A stretch of DNA of 64,000 nucleotides from Oryzisolibacter sp. LB2S. GTDB lineage: Bacteria > Pseudomonadota > Gammaproteobacteria > Burkholderiales > Burkholderiaceae_C. Location: contig NZ_CP160388.1 of the NCBI RefSeq assembly GCF_040732315.1, forward strand, positions 1,028,501 to 1,092,500. The letters are read 5' to 3'. Below, piece after piece: positions 28,683-37,999 of the stretch (its first letter is position 1; the number at the start of each line of letters is the position of its first letter). Position numbers and translations under genes: made by a program. The notes beneath the pieces were generated by a model. That model ran no database searches. It was not told the DNA's origin and saw only the letters and a list, made by a program, of their open reading frames with translations.

Positions 28683-29795
28683 TCAAGCGTCCAGCAGGAT
28701 GCGCAGCATGCGGCGCAGCGGCTCGGCCGCGCCCCACAGCAGCTGGTCGCCGATCACGAAGGCCGAGACATACTCGGGGCCCATGTTGAGCTTGCGCACG
28801 CGGCCCACGCCCACCTGCAGACCACCCGTGATGGAGGCGGGGGTGAGTTCCTTCACCGTGAGGGCCTTGTCGTTGGCGACGAACTTCACCCAGGGGTTGC
28901 CGCCCTGGATCAGGGATTCGATCTCTGCCAGCGGCAAATCGCGCTTGAGCTTGAGCGTCAGCGCCAGCGAGTGGCAGCGCATGGCGCCGATGCGCACGCA
29001 CAGGCCATCGACGGGGATGGTGGCTGCCGTGCCCAGAATCTTGTTGACCTCGGCCTGGCCCTTCCATTCCTCCTTGGACTGGCCGTTGTCGAGCTGCGAG
29101 TCGATCCAGGGGATCAGGCCGCCGGCCAGAGGGGCGCCGAAGAACTCGGTGGGCACGTCCTGGCGGATGGTCTGGGCTACCTTGCGGTCGATCTCGAGGA
29201 TGGCCGATGCCGGCGTGGCCAGCTCCTGCGCCACGGCGCCATGGATCACGCCCATGCCCTTGAGCAGCTCGCGCATGTGGTTGGCGCCGCCGCCCGAGGC
29301 CGCCTGGTAGGTCATGGAGCTGACCCATTCCACCAGATCGGCCTTGAACAGGCCGGCCAGACCCATGAGCAGGATGGAGTTGGTGCAGTTGCCGCCGATC
29401 CAGTTCCTGCCGCCCGCGGCGAGCCTGGAGCGGATCAGACCGTCGTTGACCGGGTCGAGCACGATGACGGCGTCACCCTCCATGCGCAGCGCGCTGGCGG
29501 CGTCGATCCAGTGGCCCTTCCAGCCCGCGGCGCGGATTTTGGGGAAGACTTCCTTGGTGTAGTCGCCGCCCTGGCAGGTGATGATGATGTCGCACTTGGC
29601 GAGCTCGGCGATGTCGTTCGCGTCCTTGAGCTGGGTGTGCGCCTTGGCCATCGCCGGGGCCTTGCCGCCGGCGTTCGAGGTGGAGAAGAACACCGGCTCG
29701 ATGAGGTCGAAATCGCCCTCGGCCTGCATGCGGTCCATCAACACCGAGCCGACCATGCCGCGCCAGCCGACCAGACCTACCAATTGCTTGCTCAT
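28683..29795 (-). CDS. asd: Aspartate-semialdehyde dehydrogenase
   Basis: Asd reduces aspartyl phosphate to aspartate semialdehyde, the branch point to Lys, Met, Thr and diaminopimelate. The 370-residue protein has the Rossmann start [15 protein letters not shown], active-site Cys137 in GGNCTNS and the substrate block [12 protein letters not shown], all of the Gram-negative long type. It lies downstream of leuB across a 269-base gap that holds a hairpin and a weak -10 (TACAAT), so it may have its own promoter. Confidence 0.98.
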   Translation of the reverse strand: MSKQLVGLVGWRGMVGSVLMDRMQAEGDFDLIEPVFFSTSNAGGKAPAMAKAHTQLKDANDIAELAKCDIIITCQGGDYTKEVFPKIRAAGWKGHWIDAASALRMEGDAVIVLDPVNDGLIRSRLAAGGRNWIGGNCTNSILLMGLAGLFKADLVEWVSSMTYQAASGGGANHMRELLKGMGVIHGAVAQELATPASAILEIDRKVAQTIRQDVPTEFFGAPLAGGLIPWIDSQLDNGQSKEEWKGQAEVNKILGTAATIPVDGLCVRIGAMRCHSLALTLKLKRDLPLAEIESLIQGGNPWVKFVANDKALTVKELTPASITGGLQVGVGRVRKLNMGPEYVSAFVIGDQLLWGAAEPLRRMLRILLDA

Positions 29796-30023
29796 ATCAA
29801 ACGCCCTTTCAAGTTAAAAAACAGTGCACAAGACCTGTGGCTGCTTTTCTCGCCCCCGGCTCGTCTGGGCCAGGGAGGGCGCACGACGATACCGGAGCTG
29901 GTTCAGCCCTTAATGATCGTCGTGGTTTTGATGGTGAATGCGCGCGCGGCCGGCGCTGCCGGGGTGGCAGGCCTGTGCGTCATGGGGAACGGGCGGGCGG
30001 CAAACATGGGGAAACATTGTAGA

Positions 30024-30048
30024 GGATGCGGCGTGAGGCGCCGCATCC
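30024..30048 (-). terminator. Strong hairpin after leuB
   Basis: A perfect 10-bp stem GGATGCGGCG/CGCCGCATCC has a five-base loop, 16 bases after the leuB stop. It is not followed by T's but by a -10-like TACAAT (minus strand, 30016-30021). I see nothing else in the leuB-asd gap. Confidence 0.5.
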
Positions 30049-30064
30049 ATTGGTTAACGCAGCC

Positions 30065-31135
30065 TTAGCGAAGCGCGTTGACGACAGCGTCACCCATCTG
30101 CACCGTGCCGACGCGGGTCGTGCCCTCGCTGTAGATGTCGGGCGTGCGCAGGCCCTGGGCCAGCACCTTCTTGACGGCGGCCTCGATGCGGTCGGCGGCT
30201 TCGCCTTGGCCGAGCGAGAAGCGCAGCATCATCGCGGCGCTGAGGATGGTGGCCAGCGGGTTGGCCACGCCCTTGCCGGCGATGTCGGGGGCGCTGCCGT
30301 GGCTGGGCTCGTACAGGCCCTGCTTTTTGTCGTTGAGCGATGCCGAGGGCAGCATGCCGATGGAGCCGGTGAGCATGGATGCTTCGTCCGAGAGGATGTC
30401 GCCGAACATGTTGCCGGTGACGATCACGTCGAAGGCCTTGGGCGCCTTGACGAGCTGCATGGCGGCGTTGTCCACGTACATGTGGTCGAGCTGCACGTCG
30501 GGGTAGTCCTTGTGCACCTCGGTGACCACGTCCTTCCAGAGCTGGAAGGTCTCCAGCACGTTGGCCTTGTCCACGCTGGTGACCTTCTTGTTGCGCTTCC
30601 TCGCGGCATCGAAGGCCACGCGGGCGATGCGCTCGATCTCGGGGCGCGAGTAGCGCATGGTGTCGAAGGCCTCTTCGGCACCGGGGAAATGGCCATCGGT
30701 GGCGACGCGGCGCCCGCGCGGCTGGCCGAAGTAGATGTCGCCCGTGAGCTCGCGGATGATGAGGATATCCAGGCCCGCGACCAGCTCGGGCTTGAGGCTG
30801 GACGCATGGGTGAGCTGCTCGTAGCAGATGGCCGGGCGGAAGTTGGCGAACAGGCCGAGCGCCTTGCGCAGGCCCAGGATGGCCTGCTCGGGGCGCAGCG
30901 GGCGGTCGAGCTTGTCGTACTTCCAGTCGCCCACGGCGCCGAACAGGATGGCGTCGGCCTCCTTGGCCAACTTCAGGGTCGATTCGGGCAGCGGGTGGCC
31001 TGCGGCCTCGTAGGCGGCGCCGCCGACGGGGGCGGTTTCCAGCTCGACCTTCAGATCCAGGGCCTTGAGGACCTTGACGGCCTCGGCGACGATTTCGGTG
31101 CCAATGCCGTCACCGGGGAGAACTGCGATTTTCAT
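30065..31135 (-). CDS. leuB: 3-isopropylmalate dehydrogenase
   Basis: LeuB oxidises and decarboxylates 3-isopropylmalate to 2-oxoisocaproate in leucine synthesis. The 356-residue protein has [15 protein letters not shown], the substrate/metal block [26 protein letters not shown] (short parts suffice: GDILSDE) and the NAD loop [14 protein letters not shown]. The ATG at 31135 gives the family start; a TTG five codons upstream is less likely. A 48-base repeat begins 18 bases upstream, leaving no visible Shine-Dalgarno. Confidence 0.97.
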   Translation of the reverse strand: MKIAVLPGDGIGTEIVAEAVKVLKALDLKVELETAPVGGAAYEAAGHPLPESTLKLAKEADAILFGAVGDWKYDKLDRPLRPEQAILGLRKALGLFANFRPAICYEQLTHASSLKPELVAGLDILIIRELTGDIYFGQPRGRRVATDGHFPGAEEAFDTMRYSRPEIERIARVAFDAARKRNKKVTSVDKANVLETFQLWKDVVTEVHKDYPDVQLDHMYVDNAAMQLVKAPKAFDVIVTGNMFGDILSDEASMLTGSIGMLPSASLNDKKQGLYEPSHGSAPDIAGKGVANPLATILSAAMMLRFSLGQGEAADRIEAAVKKVLAQGLRTPDIYSEGTTRVGTVQMGDAVVNALR

Positions 31136-31152
31136 GGTTGCGATACTCAAAG

Positions 31153-31200
31153 TTGATAGCTGTTTGCGCTTGATGGGCGGGTGCTACAGGCCAGTTTGCT
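31153..31200 (+). repeat. 48-base dispersed repeat, copy 6 (leuD-leuB gap)
   Basis: The arms TTGATAGCTGTTTGCGCT and GGTGCTACAGGCCAGTTT flank the 9-base centre TGATGGGCG. It sits on the opposite strand to the leu genes, directly upstream of leuB and 24 bases from the 110-base repeat. Confidence 0.85.
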
Positions 31201-31224
31201 GAAGAAATAGCGACTTGCGGCGCC

Positions 31225-31334
31225 GGGCGCAACCCAGGCCAGGGACGCCGTGGAGCTGGCTTTGCCAGGCCACCGGCGTCGTCCCCCTTCCCGCGAAGCG
31301 AGAGAAGGGGGAAGCCGCGCAGCGGCTCAGGGGG
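31225..31334 (-). repeat. ~110-base gene-end repeat, copy 1 (after leuD)
   Basis: Read on the minus strand it begins CCCCCTGAGCCGCTGCGCGG. It contains a GCCGC/GCGGC hairpin, then a CCCCCTTC/GAAGGGGG hairpin, and ends near GCCTGGGTT. The leuD stop codon TGA lies within its first bases. A second copy lies after ubiU in the same orientation. It probably acts as a terminator or mRNA 3' end. Confidence 0.85.
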
Positions 31335-31986
31335 TTGCAGGCAAGGTATGGGCCAGCCAGGGCTTGGTCGCCAGGCGCTCGGCCTCGAAGGCGGCGATCT
31401 TGTCCTTGTGGCGCAGGGTCAGGCCGATGTCGTCGAAGCCGCCGAGCAGGCAGTACTTGCGAAACGGCAGCACGTCGAAGGCGATCTCCTCGCCCTGGGG
31501 GCGAATCACGACCTGACGCTCGAGGTCGATCTTGAGCTCGTAGCCGGGGAAGGCCGCGACCTCATCGAACAGCCGGGCCACCGTGGCCTCGGGCAGGACT
31601 ATGGGCAGCAGGCCGTTCTTGAAGCAGTTGTTGAAGAAGATGTCGGCAAAGCTCGGCGCGATGACGGCGCGAAAGCCGTACTGCTGCAGCGCCCAGGGCG
31701 CGTGCTCTCGGCTCGAGCCGCAGCCGAAGTTCTTGCGCGCGAGCAGGATGGAGGCGCCCTTGTACCGCGGCTGGTTCAGCACGAAGTCGGGGTTGGGCTT
31801 GCGCTGCTCCTCGGGCACGCCGGGCTGGCCGGGCTGGTCCAGGTAGCGCCATTCGTCGAATAGGTTCGGGCCGAAGCCGGTCTTCTTGATGGATTTCAAG
31901 AACTGCTTGGGGATGATGGCGTCGGTGTCGACGTTCTCGCGGTCCATGGGGGCGACCAGGCCCTGGTGGATGGTGAATTTCTGCAT
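31327..31986 (-). CDS. leuD: 3-isopropylmalate dehydratase small subunit
   Basis: LeuD pairs with LeuC to isomerise 2- to 3-isopropylmalate. The 219-residue protein has [15 protein letters not shown], the loop [13 protein letters not shown] and the late block [15 protein letters not shown]. The ATG at 31986 is the family start ([15 protein letters not shown]). The last codons run into the 110-base repeat, whose TGA provides the stop. Confidence 0.97.
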   Translation of the reverse strand: MQKFTIHQGLVAPMDRENVDTDAIIPKQFLKSIKKTGFGPNLFDEWRYLDQPGQPGVPEEQRKPNPDFVLNQPRYKGASILLARKNFGCGSSREHAPWALQQYGFRAVIAPSFADIFFNNCFKNGLLPIVLPEATVARLFDEVAAFPGYELKIDLERQVVIRPQGEEIAFDVLPFRKYCLLGGFDDIGLTLRHKDKIAAFEAERLATKPWLAHTLPATP

Positions 31987-32008
31987 GGCGTTTGAAGCGG
32001 TGAGGTTG

Positions 32009-32134
32009 TCAGCGAGCGGCACGCTCTATGGCGCTGCCGGCACTTTGCACATCCTGGCCTATGCCCTTGATGGTGTTGCAGGCCCCGAGGGTCAGGGCCA
32101 GGCCGACGAGCAGGATGGAGAAGGAGGGCTTCAT
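32009..32134 (-). CDS. Entericidin-like small lipoprotein between leuC and leuD
   Basis: A 41-residue product with a signal peptide and the lipobox LTLGAC (Cys19). The mature part, [20 protein letters not shown], has the glycine/alanine pattern of the entericidin A/B family, whose members are small outer-membrane lipoproteins linked to stress or toxin-antidote behaviour. The gene lies in the 170-base leuC-leuD gap on the same strand, where entericidin genes also occur in other Burkholderiales. The start ATG is at 32134. No clear Shine-Dalgarno is seen. Confidence 0.85.
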   Translation of the reverse strand: MKPSFSILLVGLALTLGACNTIKGIGQDVQSAGSAIERAAR

Positions 32135-32156
32135 GGGGGGCTCGCTGCGATAGGGG

Positions 32157-33578
32157 TTAGACGAACTTGCGGATGTCGACGAAATGGCCGTGGATGGCGG
32201 CCGCAGCGGCCATGGCCGGGCTCACCAGATGGGTGCGCCCGCCCGCGCCCTGGCGGCCCTCGAAGTTGCGGTTGCTGGTCGACGCGCAGCGCTCGCCGGG
32301 CTCGAGGCGGTCGGCGTTCATGGCCAGGCACATGGAGCAGCCGGGCTCGCGCCACTCGAAGCCCGCGGCCTTGAAGATCTGATCCAGCCCCTCGGCCTCG
32401 GCCTGCGCCTTCACCAGGCCCGAGCCGGGCACGACCATGGCGAGCTTGATGTTCTTTGCGACCTTCTGGCCCAGCTTTTTCACCACGGCGGCGGCCTCGC
32501 GCATGTCCTCGATGCGGCTGTTGGTGCAGGAGCCGATGAACACCTTGTCCACGAAGATGTCGGCGATGGGCTTGCCAGGTTCCAGGCCCATGTAGGTCAG
32601 CGCGCGCTCGATGGCGCCGCGCTTGTTGGCGTCCTTTTCCCGGTCGGGGTCGGGCACGGCGGCGTCCACGCCCAGCACCATCTCGGGGCTGGTGCCCCAG
32701 GTGACCTGGGGCACGATGTCGGCGCCGCTCAGTTCCACCACCGCGTCCCACTGCGCGTCGGCGTCGGAGTGCAGCGTCTTCCAGTACTGCACGGCCTGGT
32801 CCCATTCCACGCCCGTGGGCGCCAGCGGCCGGCCCTTGACGTAGTGGATGGTCTTGTCGTCCACCGCCACCAGGCCCGCGCGCGCGCCGGCCTCGATGGC
32901 CATGTTGCAGACCGTCATGCGGCCTTCCATGGACAGGTCGCGGATGGCCTCGCCCGCGAACTCGATGGTGTAGCCCGTGCCGCCGGCCGTGCCTATCTTG
33001 CCGATGATGGCGAGCACGATGTCCTTGGCCGTGATGCCGGGCGCCGTCCTGCCATTGACCTTGACGAGCATGTTCTTCGCCTTCTTGGCCAGCAGGGTCT
33101 GCGTGGCCATCACATGCTCGACCTCGCTCGTACCGATGCCGTGCGCCAGCGCGCCGAAGGCGCCGTGGGTGCTGGTGTGGCTGTCGCCACAGACCACCGT
33201 CATGCCGGGCAGGGTGGCGCCGTTCTCGGGCCCGATCACGTGGACTATGCCCTGGCGCTTGCTGAGGAAGGGGAAGAACGCGGCCGCGCCCGACTCGGCA
33301 ATGTTCTTGTCCAGCGTGGTGATCTGCTCGCGGCTGATCGGGTCGGCAATGCCGTCATAGCCCAGCTCCCAGCCCGTGGTGGGGGTGTTGTGGTCGGCCG
33401 TGGCGACGATGGAGCTCGTGCGCCAGACCTTGCGCCCGGCCTCGCGCAGACCCTCGAAGGCCTGCGGGCTGGTGACCTCGTGCACCAGATGGCGGTCGAT
33501 GTAGAGGATGGACGTGCCGTCCTCCTCGGTGTGGACGACGTGCTCGTCGAAAATCTTGTCGTACAGGGTGCGTCCCAT
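32157..33578 (-). CDS. leuC: 3-isopropylmalate dehydratase large subunit
   Basis: LeuC is the 4Fe-4S aconitase-like subunit of isopropylmalate isomerase. The 473-residue protein has [20 protein letters not shown], the cluster cysteines in [12 protein letters not shown] and [11 protein letters not shown], and family length. It lies 29 bases downstream of a LysR gene in the same direction, so the regulator may be co-transcribed with, or control, the leu operon. Confidence 0.97.
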   Translation of the reverse strand: MGRTLYDKIFDEHVVHTEEDGTSILYIDRHLVHEVTSPQAFEGLREAGRKVWRTSSIVATADHNTPTTGWELGYDGIADPISREQITTLDKNIAESGAAAFFPFLSKRQGIVHVIGPENGATLPGMTVVCGDSHTSTHGAFGALAHGIGTSEVEHVMATQTLLAKKAKNMLVKVNGRTAPGITAKDIVLAIIGKIGTAGGTGYTIEFAGEAIRDLSMEGRMTVCNMAIEAGARAGLVAVDDKTIHYVKGRPLAPTGVEWDQAVQYWKTLHSDADAQWDAVVELSGADIVPQVTWGTSPEMVLGVDAAVPDPDREKDANKRGAIERALTYMGLEPGKPIADIFVDKVFIGSCTNSRIEDMREAAAVVKKLGQKVAKNIKLAMVVPGSGLVKAQAEAEGLDQIFKAAGFEWREPGCSMCLAMNADRLEPGERCASTSNRNFEGRQGAGGRTHLVSPAMAAAAAIHGHFVDIRKFV

Positions 33579-33607
33579 GGCGGTCTCGTTTCGTGGATAT
33601 CGTGGGT

Positions 33608-34549
33608 TCAGGGAGATGGAGAAATTGTAGGAGTCAGGTGCTCGACCAGCAGGCGCGCGGTCACCGGCAGGGCGTCGAAGTCGCGCGCCACCAGGCGCAG
33701 TTCGCGCCGGGCCCAGGGTTCATCCAGGCGCACGGCGGCGAGCCGCCCCACGCCCTGCATGAGGGCAAAGGCGCGGTCGGGCAGCAGGCCTACGCCCAGG
33801 CCGTTGTCGATCATGCGGCACATGGCGTCCAGGCCCGTGACCTGTATGCGCTGGCGCAGCGGCCGGCCGGCCCGGGCCGCGGCGGCGCGCATGGCCAGGC
33901 TGATGCTGCTGCCCGCGTGCAGGCCGACGATGTCCCAGTCCAGTACCTCATCAAATTGGATAGCTTCCCGCGCAGACAGGGCGTGGCCTTGCGGCACGAT
34001 GAGCATCAGATGGTCGCTGCGGTAGGGGCGGCTTTGCAGCTCGGCTGCGGCGCCATTGCCATTGCTGCTGCCAACACTGCAGATGCCGAGGTCGGCCGCG
34101 CCCTCGTGCACGGCGCTCAGCACGTCGGGCGAGAGGTGCTCCTGCAGGTCGATCTTGATCTGGCTGTGGGCGCGGGCGAACTGGCCCAGGTCCTCGGGCA
34201 GGAACTGCACGATGGCCGAGATGTTGGCGTGCATGCGCACATGGCCGCGCACGCCCTCGGCGTATTCGCTCAATTCGCCCTGCATGCGCTCAAGGCCAAA
34301 CAGCACGGCGCGCGCATGGTGCAGCAGGCTCTCGCCCGCGGGGGTCAGCGTCACGCCGCGGCTGTGGCGGTAGAGGAGCTGCGTGTCCACGGCGGCCTCC
34401 AGATCGGACAGGCGCTTGCTCACGGCCGATGCGGCAATGAACTCGCGCTCGGCCGCGCGGCCAATGCTGCCCAGTTCGCAGACGGCGACGAACAGTTGCA
34501 GCGAGGTCAGGTCGATACGGCGCGCAAAACTGCGCTCTGAGCTTTTCAT
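33608..34549 (-). CDS. LysR-family transcriptional regulator upstream of leuC
   Basis: A 313-residue DNA-binding regulator. The winged helix-turn-helix covers about 14-72 ([20 protein letters not shown]...[11 protein letters not shown]), followed by the effector domain from about 95. A perfect inverted repeat lies 14 bases upstream of its start codon and may be its own operator. It is in the same direction as leuC, 29 bases apart; control of leucine genes is plausible but unproven. Confidence 0.9.
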   Translation of the reverse strand: MKSSERSFARRIDLTSLQLFVAVCELGSIGRAAEREFIAASAVSKRLSDLEAAVDTQLLYRHSRGVTLTPAGESLLHHARAVLFGLERMQGELSEYAEGVRGHVRMHANISAIVQFLPEDLGQFARAHSQIKIDLQEHLSPDVLSAVHEGAADLGICSVGSSNGNGAAAELQSRPYRSDHLMLIVPQGHALSAREAIQFDEVLDWDIVGLHAGSSISLAMRAAAARAGRPLRQRIQVTGLDAMCRMIDNGLGVGLLPDRAFALMQGVGRLAAVRLDEPWARRELRLVARDFDALPVTARLLVEHLTPTISPSP

Positions 34550-34562
34550 GGTGGGGTGGCGT

Positions 34563-34579
34563 CTTCTCGTTTGGAGAAG
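34563..34579. promoter_or_regulatory. Inverted repeat upstream of the LysR gene
   Basis: CTTCTC-GTTTG-GAGAAG is a perfect 6-5-6 inverted repeat 14 bases before the LysR start codon. It may be an autoregulatory operator; it does not follow the T-N11-A LysR core exactly. Confidence 0.35.
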
Positions 34580-34679
34580 TTTTGCCTATATTGTCCCCTT
34601 GAAAGCCGGTCCATGCCATCGTTAACCACGATGGCTTGCATGCCATCATGCGGGCCATCGGAATGGCGTAACCTCAAAA

Positions 34680-34727
34680 AAGAGAGCTGTCAGCGCTTTA
34701 TGGACGGGCGCTGGAGCCCTATTTCAT
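34680..34727 (+). repeat. 48-base dispersed repeat, copy 7 (end of beta-CASP gene)
   Basis: The arms AAGAGAGCTGTCAGCGCT and GGCGCTGGAGCCCTATTT flank TTATGGACG. Its last base abuts the stop codon of the minus-strand hydrolase gene (34728-34730). It could act as that gene's 3' hairpin. Confidence 0.85.
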
Positions 34728-36095
34728 TCAAATTGTCACGGTGTCGCCATGCTCGGGTACCTCGGCGTCCCAGTGCAGCCGGTGCTCTATGCGCTGGCGC
34801 AGCATGTCGGCCGCGGGCAGCTCGCCATGCACCACGTACACGCGTTGCGGTGGCGCGGGCATGGCGCGCAGCCAGTCGAGCAGCTGGTCGCCGTCGGCAT
34901 GGGCCGATGCCGTGGCCAGCTGCACGACCTCGGCGCGTATCTCCACCTCGCGGCCCAGGATGCGCATGGTTTTCTCGCCATTGGCGATGCGCGCGCCGCG
35001 CGTGCCGCCGGCCTGGTGGCCGGTGAGCACGATCATGTTGCGGTGGTCGCCCGCGTGCAGCAGCAGGTGGTGCAGCACGCGCCCGCCCGTGGCCATGCCG
35101 CTGGCCGACAGGATCACGCGCGGCCCGTGCAGGCGCGCCAGGGCCTTGGACTCGTCCACGCTGTGCACGAGCGTGGTGCCGCGCGCCATGGCGCGCAGGT
35201 CGGCATGGCTCAGGCAATGCTCGCCCACATGGCGCTCGAACAGCTCGGTGGCGCTCACGGCCATGGGGCTGTCCAGGTAGACCGGCAGGCGCGCCGGCAG
35301 CTCGCCGCGCTGCTTGAGACTGGCGATGGCGTGCAGCACCGTCTGCGCGCGCCCCACGGCAAACACCGGCACCACGGCCACGCCGCCGCGCGCGGCCAGG
35401 CGCGCCAGTGGCGGGCCCAGCTCGTCGACGATGTTGCCCGGCGGGTGGCTGCGGTCGCCATAGGTGGACTCGATGAGCACCGCATCGGCCGCGGGCGGGG
35501 CGTCGGGCGCGCACATCAGCAGATCGTCGGGCCGGCCCAGGTCGCCCGAGAACAGGATGCGCCGCCCGCCCACCTCCAGCAGCACGCTGGCCGCGCCCAG
35601 GATGTGGCCCGCGCGCGAGAAGGTGGCGCGCCAGCCGGGCAGGGGCTCGAAGGCCTCGCGCATGGGCCGCACCTGGAGCAGCTCCAGGCTGTGCTGCGCA
35701 TCGAGCCGCGTGTACAGCGGCAGCGCGGGCTGGTGCTTGCTCAGCTGGTGGCGGTTGAGGTAGGCGGCCTCTTCCTCCTGCAGGTGGCCGCTGTCGGGCA
35801 GCAGGATGGCGCACAGGTCGCGCGTGCCGCCGGTGCAGAACACCGGCCCGGCAAAGCCTTCGCGCGCCAGCAGCGGCAGATAGCCCGAATGATCCAGATG
35901 CGCATGGGTGAGCAGCGCCGCGTCGATGTCCTGCGGCGCCACGGGCAGCGCGCGCCAGTTGCGCTGGCGCAGGAGCTTGTAGCCCTGGAACAGCCCGCAA
36001 TCGACGAGCAGGGCCTGGCCGCCATGGCGCACCAGGTACTTGGAGCCGGTGACCGTGCCGGCCCCGCCGAGGAAGGTGATCTGTACGGATGCCAT
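34728..36095 (-). CDS. Beta-CASP metallo-beta-lactamase-fold hydrolase (RNA nuclease type)
   Basis: A 455-residue protein with the metal motif LTHAHLDHSG (His64, His66, Asp68, His69), later ligands in FSRAGHILGA and FSGDLGRPDD, and the beta-CASP domain with motif C-like block VILSASGMATGGRVLHHL and the closing His in VVHGE. This architecture belongs to CPSF-like/RNase J-like exonucleases and their bacterial relatives; substrate unknown. The start at 36095 gives VQITFLGGAGTVTGSKYLV, the family N-terminus. It lies 43 bases from the aldolase gene on the same strand. Confidence 0.88.
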   Translation of the reverse strand: MASVQITFLGGAGTVTGSKYLVRHGGQALLVDCGLFQGYKLLRQRNWRALPVAPQDIDAALLTHAHLDHSGYLPLLAREGFAGPVFCTGGTRDLCAILLPDSGHLQEEEAAYLNRHQLSKHQPALPLYTRLDAQHSLELLQVRPMREAFEPLPGWRATFSRAGHILGAASVLLEVGGRRILFSGDLGRPDDLLMCAPDAPPAADAVLIESTYGDRSHPPGNIVDELGPPLARLAARGGVAVVPVFAVGRAQTVLHAIASLKQRGELPARLPVYLDSPMAVSATELFERHVGEHCLSHADLRAMARGTTLVHSVDESKALARLHGPRVILSASGMATGGRVLHHLLLHAGDHRNMIVLTGHQAGGTRGARIANGEKTMRILGREVEIRAEVVQLATASAHADGDQLLDWLRAMPAPPQRVYVVHGELPAADMLRQRIEHRLHWDAEVPEHGDTVTI

Positions 36096-36138
36096 CGGCG
36101 CACTATAGGCCGCATAGGGGCCGGTGGCATCCGGCCGC

Positions 36139-36909
36139 CTACTCCAGTACCGTGGGGTCGCGGCGGATCTCCTCGCGGCACATGGCCTCCCACAGGAAGG
36201 GAAAGCCGTTCTGGTCGGTGCGCGCGCCCGTGGCCTGCACCACCTCGGGCCCCAGCGCATGGCCGCCGCCCAGCGCCTGCACGCGCCAGGCCAGGCGGCA
36301 GCGCCATTCGAGCGTGATGGCGCGCAGATGGGCCTGGCGGATGCTCGCGCCCACCACCAGGGCGCCATGGTTGGCCAGCAGCGCCCATTTGTGCTGCCCC
36401 AGGGCGCTGGCCGCCGCCTGGCCCAGGTCGCGCTGCTCGACGGTGCCGCGGTACTCGTCGTACACCACGGGGTCGGTGTCCACCAGGGCCGAGGTCTGGT
36501 CATACACCGGCGGCACGCGGCCCGTGGCAGACCAGACCGAGCTCCACTCGGGATGGTTGTGGATCACCACGCGCACATCGTGGCGCAGCCTGTGCACGTC
36601 CAGGTGCAGGCCGATGGCGGGCGTGATGTTCCAGTCGCCCTCGATCACGCCGCCGCGCTCGTCGAGCCGCAGAATGTCCGAGGCCGTGAGCTCGCCCCAG
36701 GTCAGCTCCCAGGGGTTGGCGAGATAGCTGCCATCATCGAGGCGCAGCGTGATGTGGCCGGCGATATGGTCGTTGTAGCCCTCGCGCGAGAGCACGCGGC
36801 ACAGCAGCGCGAGCTTCTGGCGCTCGCTGAGCTCGGGCAGAAGCGGCCTGCGCCCGGGCCGCGGGGCGTAGCGGGCGAGCAGCTCGTGGTTCAGATCGTC
36901 GTGGCGCAT
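36139..36909 (-). CDS. Class II aldolase/adducin-family protein
   Basis: A 256-residue zinc-dependent aldolase-fold protein. The likely zinc histidines are in VVIHNHPEW (two His) and LANHGALVVG; the N-terminal GHITLRL block and the ELTASDILRLD loop are also typical. Family members cleave sugar phosphates or decarboxylate related acids; the substrate here is unknown. It overlaps the 3' end of the TauD-like gene by 19 bases, so the two are translated together and probably serve one catabolic step pair. Confidence 0.88.
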   Translation of the reverse strand: MRHDDLNHELLARYAPRPGRRPLLPELSERQKLALLCRVLSREGYNDHIAGHITLRLDDGSYLANPWELTWGELTASDILRLDERGGVIEGDWNITPAIGLHLDVHRLRHDVRVVIHNHPEWSSVWSATGRVPPVYDQTSALVDTDPVVYDEYRGTVEQRDLGQAAASALGQHKWALLANHGALVVGASIRQAHLRAITLEWRCRLAWRVQALGGGHALGPEVVQATGARTDQNGFPFLWEAMCREEIRRDPTVLE

Positions 36910-37772
36910 GCGGCTTCCTCCGGGTGTGTGCTGGCGCTGTTCGTGCGTTGGCGCGCAAACACCGATGCGCGATGCATGCGGCGCTGGTGCGGGGCGTAGT
37001 CCAGGATGGCGTTGTGTATGACGCTGCGGTTGTCCCAGACCACCATGTCGCCCACCGTCCAGCGGTGCTTGAACAGGTATTCCACCTGCATGCAGTGGCC
37101 GAACAGGTAGTCCAGAATGGCCCGGCTCTCGGCGGGCGCCAGGCCGTCGATGTGCGTGACATAGGTGGGGCTGAGGTACAGCGCCCGGCGACCGGTGACG
37201 GGGTGCACGCGCACCAGGGGGTGCAGATGGCGCCGGTTCTGCGCCACCACCTCCACATAGCGCTCATGCGTCACCACGCCATGCTGCAGCGCTGCCGTCA
37301 TCGGGGCGTTCATGTCGTGCCAGGCGGACAGGCCGTCGAGGTATTGCTTCATGCGCGCGGACAGCGCGTCATAGGCGCTGGTCATGCTGATCCAGCAGGT
37401 GTCGCCTCCCAGGGGCGGCAGGATGCGTGCCTGCGTCATGGTGACGATGGGCGGGCTGGGCAGAAAGCTCTCGTCGTGGTGCCACATGTCGGCGCGGTCG
37501 CCGAGCTTGGAGTCGATCACGGTGATCTGCTCATGGCCCGCGCCCAGGTTGGGGTAGAAGGTGTGGACCTCGGGCTCGCCAAAATGGCGGGCAATGGCCA
37601 GGTGCTGGTCGGGCGAGAGCTCGGGCACATGCAGCACCAGCACCTCGTGCTGGACCAGCGCGGCCTCGAGCGCCTCAAGGGTCTGGGCGGACAGCATGCC
37701 CGAGAGGTCCAGCGCGAGCGCCTCGGCGCCTATGCGCGGCCCCAGGGCGCGAACGGAAATCGGTGGGGACAT
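36891..37772 (-). CDS. TauD/TfdA-family 2-oxoglutarate-dependent dioxygenase
   Basis: A 293-residue Fe(II)/2-oxoglutarate oxygenase. The iron triad is His98 and Asp100 (WHHDESF) and His253 (DNRSVIHNA), and the 2-oxoglutarate arginine is Arg264. Thr125 matches the TauD co-substrate threonine. Relatives attack taurine, sulfonates, 2,4-D or other small acids; no substrate can be read from the sequence. It is divergent from a TetR gene, with a 227-base gap holding an inverted repeat, suggesting TetR control of the dioxygenase-aldolase pair. Confidence 0.9.
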   Translation of the reverse strand: MSPPISVRALGPRIGAEALALDLSGMLSAQTLEALEAALVQHEVLVLHVPELSPDQHLAIARHFGEPEVHTFYPNLGAGHEQITVIDSKLGDRADMWHHDESFLPSPPIVTMTQARILPPLGGDTCWISMTSAYDALSARMKQYLDGLSAWHDMNAPMTAALQHGVVTHERYVEVVAQNRRHLHPLVRVHPVTGRRALYLSPTYVTHIDGLAPAESRAILDYLFGHCMQVEYLFKHRWTVGDMVVWDNRSVIHNAILDYAPHQRRMHRASVFARQRTNSASTHPEEAACATTI

Positions 37773-37949
37773 GGTGTTTGCTCCTTGATCTTGTGACTTG
37801 TGCGCGGCCGTGACATGGTCTGTGCCATGGCGCCGGCCCGGGCGGTGGGCCCGCTTGCCGGACCACCTGGGGACAAAGTCTAGATGTCGCAGAACGCTTG
37901 ATCCACTCGCATTGATCCGTGTTAAGAATGTGTGTAAGCCATTGATATG

Positions 37950-37964
37950 AAAGATAAAATCTTT
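37950..37964. promoter_or_regulatory. Candidate TetR operator in the divergent gap
   Basis: AAAGAT-AAA-ATCTTT is a perfect 6-3-6 inverted repeat, 36 bases upstream of the tetR ATG and in the shared promoter region with the TauD-like gene. A -10-like TAAAAT lies within it. Position and symmetry suggest an operator. Confidence 0.45.
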
Positions 37965-37999
37965 GTCGCGTGGCGCGTTCTGCGCGGCGCTTGCATTTC

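Noticed and set aside
30016..30021. A promoter for asd built on the -10-like TACAAT
   Set aside because: The matching -35 position falls inside the leuB hairpin and has no similarity to TTGACA, so it is mentioned only as a weak possibility.
33957..34004. A possible twelfth 48-base repeat copy inside the LysR gene
   Set aside because: The left arm matches at 14 of 18 bases but the right arm at only about 8 of 18, and the encoded residues fit ordinary LysR sequence, so chance is likely.
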